Part shown: positions 53,901 to 64,000 of the stretch, piece after piece | How the letters are laid out: every line of letters begins with the position of its first letter | Position numbering within the stretch: position 1 is the first letter of the stretch | Origin: Ananas comosus | Taxonomy: Eukaryota; Streptophyta; Magnoliopsida; Poales; Bromeliaceae | Length of the DNA stretch: 64,000 nt | Assembly: GCF_001540865.1 (NCBI RefSeq) | Contig: NC_033637.1 | Span: 7,977,133-8,041,132 of the forward strand | Reading direction: 5' to 3' | Translations under genes and position numbers: made by a program | The notes under the pieces: model-generated | Told to the model about the DNA's origin: nothing | The model's database searches: none | What the model saw: the letters and a program-made list of their open reading frames with translations, nothing else

Positions 53901-56094
53901 TCTATAGCAGTAAATTAATATATACAACAATTAGTAAAAATGATATCATTGTCAGCTTTCATACTTGGAATACGCGAGATATTCAAAAGAACTTAAAAAA
54001 TATGCTCTTCCAATGTATAACAATGATGGTGGGAAGCTCAACTCTATGTAAACTAAATATATGGATCAAAATATCAGCAAATGTAGATAAGTTCATCCTA
54101 TTGCATCAATTGCATGAAATTAAAAATAACAAAAAACGAAAAAAGAAGGATAAACATACAATGCAATATGCACTCTTTTGTAAATAGTATTTTTCCACAT
54201 GAATGAAATTGATTGCTACTTCTCTAAATTGCAAATCATGTACTCGATTTGCCCAAACCTCAAAGATCCGCCCTTCCATGGGATTGCCTCAAGTGCCTTC
54301 ACCCTCTTTGCTTATTCTTCCTTTTGCTACTACACCCTATTATATGTACAATTACAAACGCCGCAAATGAGCTCCTAAAGTGAAAGCCTAAAGCTATTAT
54401 GCTTCCATCGACTGAAATGATCATTCTATCATATAGAACTACAGAATTTTTCTTATAAAATTATTACACTACAATCTAATGTCAAAAGTTTCTCATACCT
54501 CTTGAAAGTTAAAATCTTGCTAGTTACCAGGAGTATTTTGCAGTAAACCAGTTCTTGTTATTGTGTAAGGTATATATGCCTGACTCGGTCACCACTTCAT
54601 CTCTCTCTGCCAACCTTCTCTACTTGTTGTTCATAGTAGCTTTCAGTCCACTGCTACCTCTATAAACAGCCAACTGCAATCTTATTAAAACTCACACCCA
54701 CAGATAAATAAACCATTAATAATATGCTTTTTATCCAGCATTGGATGAACATAAGGATGAAGATAGGCGAGAACCCAAGATCGAATAAAAATATGTTGCA
54801 CGCCTCTCAAATCTACTACTTGAGGGATGAAGCCATCCTATCAAAATGCCACAAAGTTGAGAAAGTCATCTGAAGAGTAAAGAATGTGACATTATGCACA
54901 AATCATCTACTAAAATGAAAAAAAGATGAGCATAAAGTAGATACCAACACCATATGGGCTGAATTAACATACATGTGTAGCGCAAATTACTGTCTGAACA
55001 CATCTCAAAGCATTCATAAGGAAGGATTTATTATCCACATTTCCCATCATTGACTACAAACCAGAATGAGAAGAAAGTTGAATGATGAAAAGTTTTTAGA
55101 TCTATATTTTATATATATAGAAATAAATAAATATATCCATATACTTTATAGATATAAATAGTCCTGTAACTTTAGAGGGGAAAAAAAATCTATTCAGAAC
55201 AGCTAGAGCTCAAAATATGTGAAGAAAAATCAATTACTATTGGTGGTGCTAACCTCAACATAAGTTCCAAAGGCATTGGCAACAGCAAGTTTATCCTTCA
55301 CTATTGCTTTTATTCTAGCACGTTTAAGAATAGGCGACACTGTGACCATCTGAAATCATAGGACAACAGATTAATAACTATCAATCAGTAAAAAAGAAAT
55401 ATGACAACTTTTGTTTAAAGTAGAATATTTATTACTAATAAATTACCACTTAACCATAATTTGGGGATGTAGCAAAAGAAAATATTATAATAGCACTAAA
55501 ACAATTATCCAAAATGAATCCATCAAGACTTACTTAGGCATGTATTTTTAGAGCTACGAAAGCATAGGATAGCATGAAAGGGCAAAGCCAAGCTTTCCTT
55601 TGTAAAAGCAAAGTAAGCTGTAACTAAGAAGGCATCTTAAATTATTGACTGTTTAGTAAATACATAAACATGAAAAAAAAAATCTAGCTTCTTGGCAAAA
55701 ATTTCTAAAAATCTTAGTCTTTCAGATTAATATGTGTTGAAATCTTAACACTTTTTAAGAAGGTTTGGTCACAATGAGTATTATTATTCTCAAAGGGACG
55801 CTTAGACGTCTCAAAATAATGAAAGGATAAGCTAAAGCTTTAAACATAACAACATACCTTTTCATCATCATGGACATGAATTCTTAATATCAATTTTAAA
55901 TATCCGCCAGCCTAATTTCACTTTCACTATTAGTTACTAACATAGGATCTCGCACCTCCTCAATTTCTGTGCTTCAAACCAAATTTATTCACAATAAAAA
56001 TTAAAAATCACAACTTTCAATCTCAAGAATGATATGTGTGGTATCCTTTTTTTGGCTACAATTACCTGAAGACACATTCTCTTGCGAACCAGGA

Positions 56095-58752
56095 TGTCAC
56101 GCCCCGCAACCGCTGCCAATTTGGCTCGGCCCGGGCGCGTCGAACAGACGCCGGACGGACAGCACCTCCCCTGTCCGCCCAAGGCTAACAACGAGATTGT
56201 GTACAACAAGTTCCCAGGGAAATAACTTGAATACATACACAATCGATAACTACAACGAGAGCACAATCAGTGCAAAACAACCAAGAGCAAGATACAAGTA
56301 TAGAACATATAAGTAATGATAAAGAGAGAGCATCTATCTATTACATTCATTCAGCCTTTATAATACAATTGGATTATACATTGAACTTCCAAAACATAGT
56401 AGAAAGCTTACATCTTCCAAAATAAAAATAGCTTAATTCATCCCGAAATATCTCACCATCCTATTACATCATCTTCTCTCTCAAAGCCATAAAGGTAACT
56501 CAATGCCCAGAATAGGAAAGTTAGAGACTAATGCCAACTAAGGCGCTTACGGCCTTACGCATCCTCGCACGTGTGAACTCGCGCTCGCCCCCCACCCCCC
56601 CCCCCCCCCCCCCCACCCCCCCCCCCGGTAGTAAAAATGGGGGTGGAACTAACTTCCTTCGTTCCCAGCTCCGGTTCGCGCGCGACTACCCGAATGTCCC
56701 CACTACGTCCAAGTTACGGCGACACAAGTAGATAATCGAAAGATAGTAGTGAGATATGGAAAGCCGTAAAAGGACAGGTAGAAGCTACTCTATATGTCCC
56801 AATCATTAAATATATGAATGCATGTACATGAAATAGGTAAGCAACTAACTGTTATCATGTCCAAAGGCTAAAGCTATTCACTTCGTTTCGTTTACTCATT
56901 TACTTGTTTCATTAATACTTATGGACTTACCGTAAGGCTCGCCATACAGCTCACTACCATCTCGAAGGTAGGGAGGGTCAACTGCGCAGCTACGAACCGA
57001 GAACCATGCAGACCTGTCTGGCGGGGCCAAAATAGGCATCCCTTGGCGACCCAAATAGCGATCCCACGTGACCAACATCCGAAGCGCACTACTTGTGTTG
57101 GGGCTTCCATCACAAGATTTAAAAACAGACGTGTGAGCTTGCATTCCATTCCTCGTCTCGAGAATCCCTATCTTTAGGGTTACAATCATCATATAAGTCC
57201 ATTAGTGTTTCATATAGCACTTACGAGTCACATATGTCACTTGTTCTTTTGTTATACTATCACTAGATGGCCACTCGTTCTTTACAAGGTTTCAATGCAA
57301 TAGCCAATACATTTACCAAATTTCCATCCACACTTACCATTCTATTAATAGGCTTCCAATCATCATAATATAAACCTCAAGCATGCTAGATGATAAATAC
57401 TAAGCCAAAACATTATTTTACCAAAGAATGCCAAGGTATAGAAACCAAAAACCATCATTTTCACCCTTATAATGCAAGATTCGTGTCAATATGCATTTGA
57501 TCAATATAACTTAGGACATAAAAGGCGAGCCCGATTGCTTTCGGGATGGACACCACCAATTTTATAGCGTTCTCGATGCTCGTCGCTCATCGCAATCGGC
57601 CTCCTGCCGGCACGCCGACGGCTCGACCCAACTCACGCGCGATTGCCAAATGACCCTCTATCCGCGATCGTCTGTTCTGATTATCCCCGACACCACGATG
57701 CTACGATTCATTTCCCATGATTTTTGGAAGTTCGCCGCGAGCTACGGCCAAAATCGTGTACCAAATCGGCTCTTCTTTGATATCTTTGTATACGGCTCGA
57801 ACGGATGCCAAAAACCGTCGTTCCAACGCGTTCAGCTACCATATCAATTAGGTTAGTACAGAGGGTTTAAAAGAGATCTAAACCCTCATATATTATCAAA
57901 ACGCCATTTCTGAGCCCTAGTTTGATCTAAGCAAAAAACACCATACAAACTCTAGATTCAAGCATTAACATCTATTAACCTGCTAGTTAGAACACTAATC
58001 AAAACCATTTTCTAGAGCTTAGGATCAAACCCTAGGATCGTACCATTGTAGGTTTGAAGCTTACCTTGTAGCTGCTTAATGGGGGGATGAGAGGAAGAGA
58101 AGATGATGATGGTGGATGATGCTTTTTTTCTTCTCTCCCTCTTCTTCTTCCCTTTTTCCTCTTCTTCCTCGTTTCTTCTTCTTCTTCTTCACGTTAGAAG
58201 AGAGAGAGAGAGAGATGAGTTTTAGGGTGAGAGGGAAGAGAGAAAAGACCCATCTCTCTCTTTTATACACTCACATGAGTGCAAAATTGCATAAAAACCC
58301 CTCAACAATGCATCTCTCGCAACAGCCCAAAATGGGCATTTTCGCGCTCGGGGACCGGTCCTTGCGATGAGAGACCGGTCCCTGAGAGACCGGTCCTTGG
58401 CTGAGAGACCGGTCCCCGAAGGTCCAGAACTCAGCCTCAAGGACTTAGCCAAATTTTCAGCATTTTCACCCGTTTTCGTCCGTTTTCGCTCGTTTGACCT
58501 CCGATTCGTCTCAAATCGAACCGAGACTCTCCAAACATGTTTCCAAACATGTTTTCATTATCTTTCCATCCTCGCTAATGCCGGATTTAGCTCACGGCCC
58601 ACTTAGCCTTCCGGGTTCCGTTTTCGCGCCTATGCGCACCGAAACGCCCGAATGCTTCCGGACCTCACCGGGACCTCACCGAAACTATTCAAATGGCTTT
58701 CCAATCGAACGTACACCGTAACCTCATAATTTTAGAAGTCCGGTACCTAACA
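56095..58752 (-). mobile_element. Solo chromovirus-type LTR inside an exon
   Basis: TGTCACGCCCC at 56095 and ACCTAACA at 58752 are its plus-strand ends, flanked by CAGGA at 56090-56094 and 58753-58757. At 2658 bp it equals the chromovirus LTR at 21968 in length and end structure but differs in sequence. Four ACCGGTCC palindromic units (58351-58416) lie upstream of a minus-strand TATA box, GTGTATAAAA (near 58260-58270). A poly(C) run lies at 56589-56632. It is the product of LTR-LTR recombination. Confidence 0.9.
58351..58416 (-). promoter_or_regulatory. ACCGGT palindrome array in solo LTR
   Basis: GGGACCGGTCC, GAGACCGGTCCC, GAGACCGGTCC and GAGACCGGTCCCC lie 85-150 bp upstream of the TATA box on the minus strand. 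They share the ACCGGT core and the position of the TGTACCGGTACA array in the other chromovirus LTR. Confidence 0.6.
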
Positions 58753-58875
58753 CAGGACCTCCGTCTTTTGAGAGTAAATTTGGTGCTCCATACCACCTCC
58801 TTTATTTAGGCTACATGCAATTCCTCAATCAAGTATACATTGGCAAGCATAGGATCACAATGCATAGAGATTAAG

Positions 58876-61800
58876 TGTAAGGACGGAGATTTTTGACAGT
58901 GCAACTAAACTCTCGGTTGATGATGTTTATGTGTGTAATTTAATTACATAAGCACTTGTCAAGTTTCAGGAGAAACTGAGCTAAAATGGAGAAGATACGC
59001 GATTTTTAGTTTTCACTTAAGTGAATAGTAACTCCGATTTTCCGGAGAAGCCACGGAGTAGAGTTGGCTTCTGGTGCGTATCGGACTCCGTTCATAGCGA
59101 CCCAATAGCTCGTTTTGAATGGTTCAGCTATTCTGGAACCAATGGCACTGACGGATTTTAGATCTGATGCACGGTTTTCGAGAAAATTTGAAAATACATG
59201 TTTCTTATGTAATTGTGCATCATTTTCGCCTTTTGGAGTGAGAATGGATTTCGTCGTGAATCGGAGATCAATTCGGACGAAACGAGATGCTAGATTCGAT
59301 GCACCCGACGTGCTGAACGCGATGGTGCGATCCGTTCGGAAATCCAATGAACGGATTGCCGGATATTGCATGTTGTTCGCTATGGGGTCGAGAGTGGAGA
59401 ATCGGAAACTTCGCAAAAGTTGCGATATTTTATGTACCGTTCGCGTGAAACCGGTCGTGGAGGGGTATCCGCGCGATTTACTCGCGCTGTGAGGGACTCG
59501 GATAGAATTGTCGATTTTTGGAGGACATTTTTGCAAGATTACACTACATTTATAGGTGAAGTTAGTTTTCTTTTAGCTTGGAAACCCTAACCCTAGCTGC
59601 CCCTCCCTCAGCCGACCCTAACTGGTCCCTGCCCTTGCCATGCGCGCACCCCTGCCGCCGGCGAGCAACCCCGGCCACCGGAAAAGCTCCACCTCCCTTT
59701 CCTCCATCATCTCCATCACCACCTTCTCCACCCTCCGCGGCCTCTTGACTTCGGGAAGCCACCCCATGGATTGAGCCTATAGTATCTGGCCGAGGCTTCC
59801 CCTCCGGTGCCGTCACCGGCCGTCCCCGCCGCCTGCGCACGCCGCCGGAGCCGTCCGAGCAAGCCACGGCCAACTCGGGTCAACCCAGACCGAGCGGACT
59901 TGAGCTCAGGGCCCGCTGGGTAATGCAGCCCTAGATCGGCCGCGCCGCCGACTTCCCTCAACCCCGGCGACTCCGCCGCCGCGGCCGGCCGCCGTCCCCC
60001 TCGGCTGCGCCGCCGCCCCGCCGGATCCTCTCTTGGCGACATCTGGACGTCGGCGGGCCAGCTGGACCGCACGCTCCGTCGCGCCGCGAAGACCGCGCCG
60101 CTAGGCCGTGCGCGCACGCCCTTCGCCTCGACCTCCGCCGGCCTGCGCCGGCCTGTTCCGCTTCGCCGCCTCTTTTTAAGCTGGGTGCGCCTGGACTCGC
60201 CGCAGCCGCCACAGTTGCCCGGACGGCCGAGATTTGGGAGATCCCTGCCCTCGCGCTGCCGGCTTCCGCCGCTCTCTGGCCGGCAGTGTGCGCCCTCNNN
60301 NNNNNNNNNNNNNNNNNNNNNNNNNNNNNNNNNNNNNNNNNNNNNNNNNNNNNNNNNNNNNNNNNNNNNNNNNNNNNNNNNNNNNNNNNNNNNNNNNNNN
60401 NNNNNNNNNNNNNNNNNNNNNNNNNNNNNNNNNNNNNNNNNNNNNNNNNNNNNNNNNNNNNNNNNNNNNNNNNNNNNNNNNNNNNNNNNNNNNNNNNNNN
60501 NNNNNNNNNNNNNNNNNNNNNNNNNNNNNNNNNNNNNNNNNNNNNNNNNNNNNNNNNNNNNNNNNNNNNNNNNNNNNNNNNNNNNNNNNNNNNNNNNNNN
60601 NNNNNNNNNNNNNNNNNNNNNNNNNNNNNNNNNNNNNNNNNNNNNNNNNNNNNNNNNNNNNNNNNNNNNNNNNNNNNNNNNNNNNNNNNNNNNNNNNNNN
60701 NNNNNNNNNNNNNNNNNNNNNNNNNNNNNNNNNNNNNNNNNNNNNNNNNNNNNNNNNNNNNNNNNNNNNNNNNNNNNNNNNNNNNNNNNNNNNNNNNNNN
60801 NNNNNNNNNNNCCAAAGGAGAAGAGTACTTCGTTCAAACTCGAAGAGGCGAGTTCGGATTTGCTTCTTTCGGCAGATATTCGCCCAGGGTAGAACCTCGA
60901 AAGAGACGCTGTTTTGGTTCGCGATTTTCTTCCGACTTCGTTTGTGCAGTCTGTCAGTGAGTCGATAATGGCCTTGCGAGTGGTCTACCATCATTCACCT
61001 TGTCGGGCTTTCGTGATAAGTGATGCGACGTGGCATTCCGGTTGTTCTGAATTGACACTTCCGAACCGTTTATCGTACAATTATCGCGGCGATAATTGAT
61101 GTCTGTGTCATATTAAGTTTGACTGACAAACTATCAAATTGGAGTGTTGTTGTGGACACCCGGAGTGAATTGTAGATGTTTCGCCCCCTGCCGTTCCGGT
61201 GAACAATTCCAGTGCGTCCCCGACCGGAGTCCCGGGCGATATGGGATCCGCTAGTTCATAGTCGCTTTGAGAAACTAGTCGCGTGAGGTTATGTTAGACC
61301 CCGTGATCTCATCATCCGCTACCCTCCTTAATTCCCTAGTTTTAACTAAACACTAACCATGACTCTCTTACGTCCTTGTGTAGTTTCTTTGCAGTCAACG
61401 AAGGCGGCGCCGACACTTTACAGCCACTACTACCCCTCGAATCCGAACTTGGGACACCCACGTGTAGTGTGACAGTTTCTCTACCTTTGCTCTTTCGGTT
61501 ATTATCGAGCAATATCATTATCTTATATATAGTGTTTATGTCTAGCCACTCTAGTTTGTTGATTATACTCTATATCTTGTTTGCATGCTTAGTATTACTC
61601 GATAATTGATAGAGTAGTTTCATACCGCCTTCCTGTATCTGTTGACCCCTTATTTGGTTTGCTTTGCATCTTCCTATTCCTCGATTGAAACTAGTTGGTC
61701 GCTCGCATTTCCGTTCTGTTGATCCTAGTTGTTCCGTCTGCATTAAACTTCTACTTCATTATTTTCATGTTGGAATACATGCTAGCGATAGATGTTTGAC

Positions 61801-63117
61801 ATATATGTCACTCTATATCTGTTATCGATTGGCGGTTCCTCCATTGATAATCTAATGACCTATTCGTCGAATCTACGAGGTTCTATCTGACATATTTATG
61901 CCGATTAGTTCTGATGCCTATTACTGTCGGGTGTGCTGCTTGAGGGCTTGATGTCGCTAGCTGTGTTCCCCGATGGAAATGATCTTGACATTACTACATG
62001 ATCGCAACTGCAGGTACGCATTCCACAACACTCAAGCGTTGTACCACTCGCAAGAGGTGTCTCTTTTCGTAAAAGTGTTTGGAATTCAACCGTGAGCCGG
62101 GGCCTTTAATTCGCAGGGTATCTTGCTTCATGACCCAGGCCAAAGTTGATCAGGGCTAGTTACCGTACTTCTGACCCCATTGCTTCTGACCCAGGGGCTT
62201 CATTGCGAGGGTCAGGTGCAGGTTGAGCAGTGTGGCATGGGCCTGAGGTCTTCGGACCAATAGGGCAGCGAGATTGGGTACTTTTGAGCTTATCGTCAGT
62301 TGACGCATGCATACAGTAGCTGTAGTGTTTATTTTCAGTACATCCTTATCTGTTTATTGTAGCTACTGTTTTATTTACCTGCATCTATACTTGTCAGCTC
62401 CTTACTTATCAGCATCTTTACTTACCAGCACTTATGTCTATCTAGTTCTCCATGTTATTGTATAGCTCTCTTCCTGATCCGGTGAGTACTCCTCGCCTTC
62501 TTCGGCTTGCGGTACCCACTGGGAGGGGAGACATGTTTACATGTTCTCACCTCCCCCACCATTTTTCAGGTATCGCGGGCGATGAGTAGTGGGACGAGAC
62601 GTGAGGTACGTGTGTAGCGGTCGATAGAGCTTCCGACCCAGGTTATTTCGATTTAGTTATTATCCTTGGTATTTCTGTTGTTATATAGTTTAGTTGGTTT
62701 ATATGGTTCAGTATTTATTTACATTTGAAAATGTGGATTTCTGGATTTTGTAAAATAAAAGGTTTTCTACCCCTCGTGGTAGCGTTTTTAAAATAATAAA
62801 GGTTTCTGTGTAGGAAACAGTTTTCAAAAGATTTTTGTGGATTTCTGTTTAAACCTTTAATGTAAAACTGTGATGTGAATGGTGAATGTATGAATGTATA
62901 ATTATCTTTATATTCATCTGGTTGTGGTTGTATCCTGGTTGTACTGTGTATTTGATCGACGCCGTGCAAATACAGGGGAGACTCTGTCCGTGTGAACAGT
63001 GGATTCCCTATATTTGTGGCGGATCTGGCATACTCTGGGGTCAGGTTTTCAAAAAAAAAAAATTCAGACGCTTTTCCGCTTTGTTTTTAAACTGAAAAGA
63101 GACCCCGGGGCGTGACA
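58876..63117 (+). mobile_element. Large solo LTR (about 4.2 kb, contains N gap)
   Basis: It starts TGTAAGGACGG at 58876, ends GGGGCGTGACA at 63117 and is flanked by TTAAG (58871-58875 and 63118-63122). A TATA-like TTTATAGG lies near 59549, followed by a CCCTAACCCTAG leader and a GC-rich region reaching the 514-N gap. A long hairpin (62521-62559) sits next to the conserved GGTACCCACTGGG. No gag or pol motifs are visible, so it is read as one LTR, although hidden sequence in the gap leaves some doubt. Confidence 0.75.
60298..60811. other. Assembly gap (514 N)
   Basis: An N run follows very GC-rich sequence within the large LTR. Frames spanning it are not interpretable. Confidence 0.95.
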
Positions 63118-63361
63118 TTAAGGGAAGCTATAATCCTACAATAATATTGCAGTAACATAAATCTAATTACCTTTCAAAATGTAGTTTTAATTGATCAAAT
63201 AATCTACTCTCAAATGGTCATATGCCCAAATTATCAAAGAGACATTAATTACAAATATTCTACTTGTAAAAGGACGACAAAAATCTTAAGGGCCCATCTG
63301 GATACCTGACAACTTGTTTAGCATATCTCTTTTGATTGATGTGAGTGCGGAGCCGCTGTAG

Positions 63362-64000
63362 TGTCACGCCCCGGGGTCCCTTTTAGTTTAAAAGGTAGCG
63401 GAAAAGCGTCTGAAATTTTTTTTGAAAATCTGACCCCAGGGTGTGCCAGATCCGCCACAAATACAGGAGTTCCACTGTTCACACGGACAGAGTCTCCCCT
63501 GTATTTGCACGGCATCGCACAAGTATAAAAGAGTATAGATACACACACAACCACAACCACAACCAGATGAACAACAAGATAGATAACATTCATCCATTCC
63601 ATTCACACACACAGATATGATACTTGAATTATGAATAACATTCCACATCTATCAGTTAAAATGTTTCCTGCCTGGAAACTGATTTGGAAATACTAAATCC
63701 ATAAAACCACAGAAAATCAATTTGAAAACTGATCCCCACACGGAAACCATTCTTTTTCAAAACCAGCTACCACGAGGGGTAGAAAACTGTTTTATTTCGA
63801 GAAAACTCCAATCCTTTAGTACATTTCAAAACTAATTGAAAACCCAGATAGTCAGATAATAAAATAGAACTGAACCATAATATGTCTAAGTATTTATTCA
63901 AGTATGAAGGGTAAAAGAAATAACCGACTCGGGAAGGAGCTCTATCGCACGCTAGACACGCTCCTCACCAGCTGTCCCACTCGGACCTGCTACGTCACCT
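63362..64000 (-). mobile_element. Chromovirus-type LTR, 3' end, inverted copy of the preceding family
   Basis: TGTCACGCCCCGGGGTCCC at 63362 is the reverse complement of the end of the LTR at 63117. Similarity continues to the window edge, for example CACGGACAGAGTCTCCCCTG near 63482-63501 against 62977-62996. Only the last 640 bp of the LTR are inside the window, so its status (solo or full element) is unknown. The preceding five bases are TGTAG. Confidence 0.85.

Larger units (their letters stand above)
54524..63361 (-). pseudogene. Unidentified multi-exon gene, broken by LTR insertions
   Basis: Candidate minus-strand exons with consensus splice sites share compatible phases. One ends near 63306 (LTSIKRDMLNKLSG, donor TCAG|GTATCC). 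The next is an exon split by a solo LTR (58758-58800 plus 56066-56094; EHQIYSQKTEVLVRKRMCLQ). Then come 55858-55911 (AGGYLKLILRIHVHDDEK, donor AAAAG|GTATG) and 55254-55349 (VSPILKRARIKAIVKDKLAV, acceptor TTTCAG). Last are 54991-55053 (MMGNVDNKSFLMNALRCVQT) and a possible terminal exon at 54524-54619. Exon lengths of 96, 63 and 54 nt keep frame. I do not recognise the protein. It may be a captured Helitron passenger or a former host gene; disruption inside an exon argues that this copy is dead. Confidence 0.4.

Noticed and set aside
59006..59536. 176-codon minus-strand ORF
   Set aside because: It lies antisense within the U3 region of the large LTR, has no recognisable domain, and no similar protein motif was noted.
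59582..59597. Telomere-like CCCTAACCCTAG
   Set aside because: Only two imperfect units occur in an LTR leader. Plant telomeres are CCCTAAA and an interstitial array would be longer.

Overview
The window is plant nuclear DNA, probably from a monocot. The evidence is many LTR retrotransposons with initiator-methionine-tRNA-type primer-binding sites, plant-type Helitrons, a tRNA-derived SINE, plant-specific domains (plant mobile domain, CIPK-type kinase) and a kinase fragment that is GC-rich at third positions. I cannot name the species. Almost everything recognisable is a transposable element or a gene fragment carried or broken by one. I found no intact conventional host gene, no rRNA, no tRNA gene and no CRISPR. 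Gaps of N lie at 3185-3284, 5429-5763, 45493-45503, 48459-48483 and 60298-60811, with a single N near 41684.

Layout. 1-2384 is the 3' part of a chromovirus-type LTR ending in the shared terminus GGGGCGTGACA. 2654-8228 mixes Helitron and LTR pieces; it includes a Helitron (4852-7254) carrying a broken CIPK-like kinase fragment. 8229-10121 is the 3' end of a Ty3/gypsy element with an antisense plant-mobile-domain pseudogene and an LTR. 11047-12217 is a 5'-truncated LINE with a 13-bp target duplication. 12346-15174 is an internally deleted Ty1/copia element (duplication CTAGC). 15594-16188 is a hAT-like non-autonomous element. 16.2-20.2 kb is AT-rich sequence with small TIR elements.

20238-42283 is a three-level nest. 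A gag-only Ty3/gypsy element (LTRs 20238-21167 and 41351-42283) was split inside gag by a chromovirus (21968-40430, duplication GCGGC, minus strand, gag-PR-RT-RH-INT-chromodomain all decayed). The chromovirus was in turn split in its leader by a Sirevirus-like element (29551-37549, duplication GATAA, plus strand). The Sirevirus-like element has gag and a second long ORF but no polymerase.

42.3-53.9 kb holds a possible CACTA element, low-complexity AAATTT sequence, several Helitrons in minus orientation (46133-48649, 48653-49066, 50674-51104, one with its 5' end at 52612), a decayed coding remnant and a SINE. 53866-63361 holds another Helitron 3' end followed by exons of an unidentified minus-strand gene. 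That gene is broken by a solo LTR inside an exon (56095-58752, duplication CAGGA), by a second LTR (58876-63117, duplication TTAAG) and by a third, inverted LTR starting at 63362.

The most interesting signals cut across elements. (1) Five unrelated LTR families each carry their own short repeat or palindrome array at about the same distance upstream of the TATA box, and the palindrome TGTACCGGTACA is shared by a Ty3/gypsy and a Ty1/copia family. (2) A stem-loop with different sequence but conserved flanks lies 400-600 bp from the 3' end of divergent chromovirus LTRs. (3) In-frame stops in two decayed elements are almost all TAG, as expected from C-to-T loss at CAG/TGG codons. (4) The SINE and the LINE share a 3' hairpin tail. 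(5) The polymerase-less Sirevirus derivative keeps a second ORF that appears to have its own promoter built on the LTR motif.
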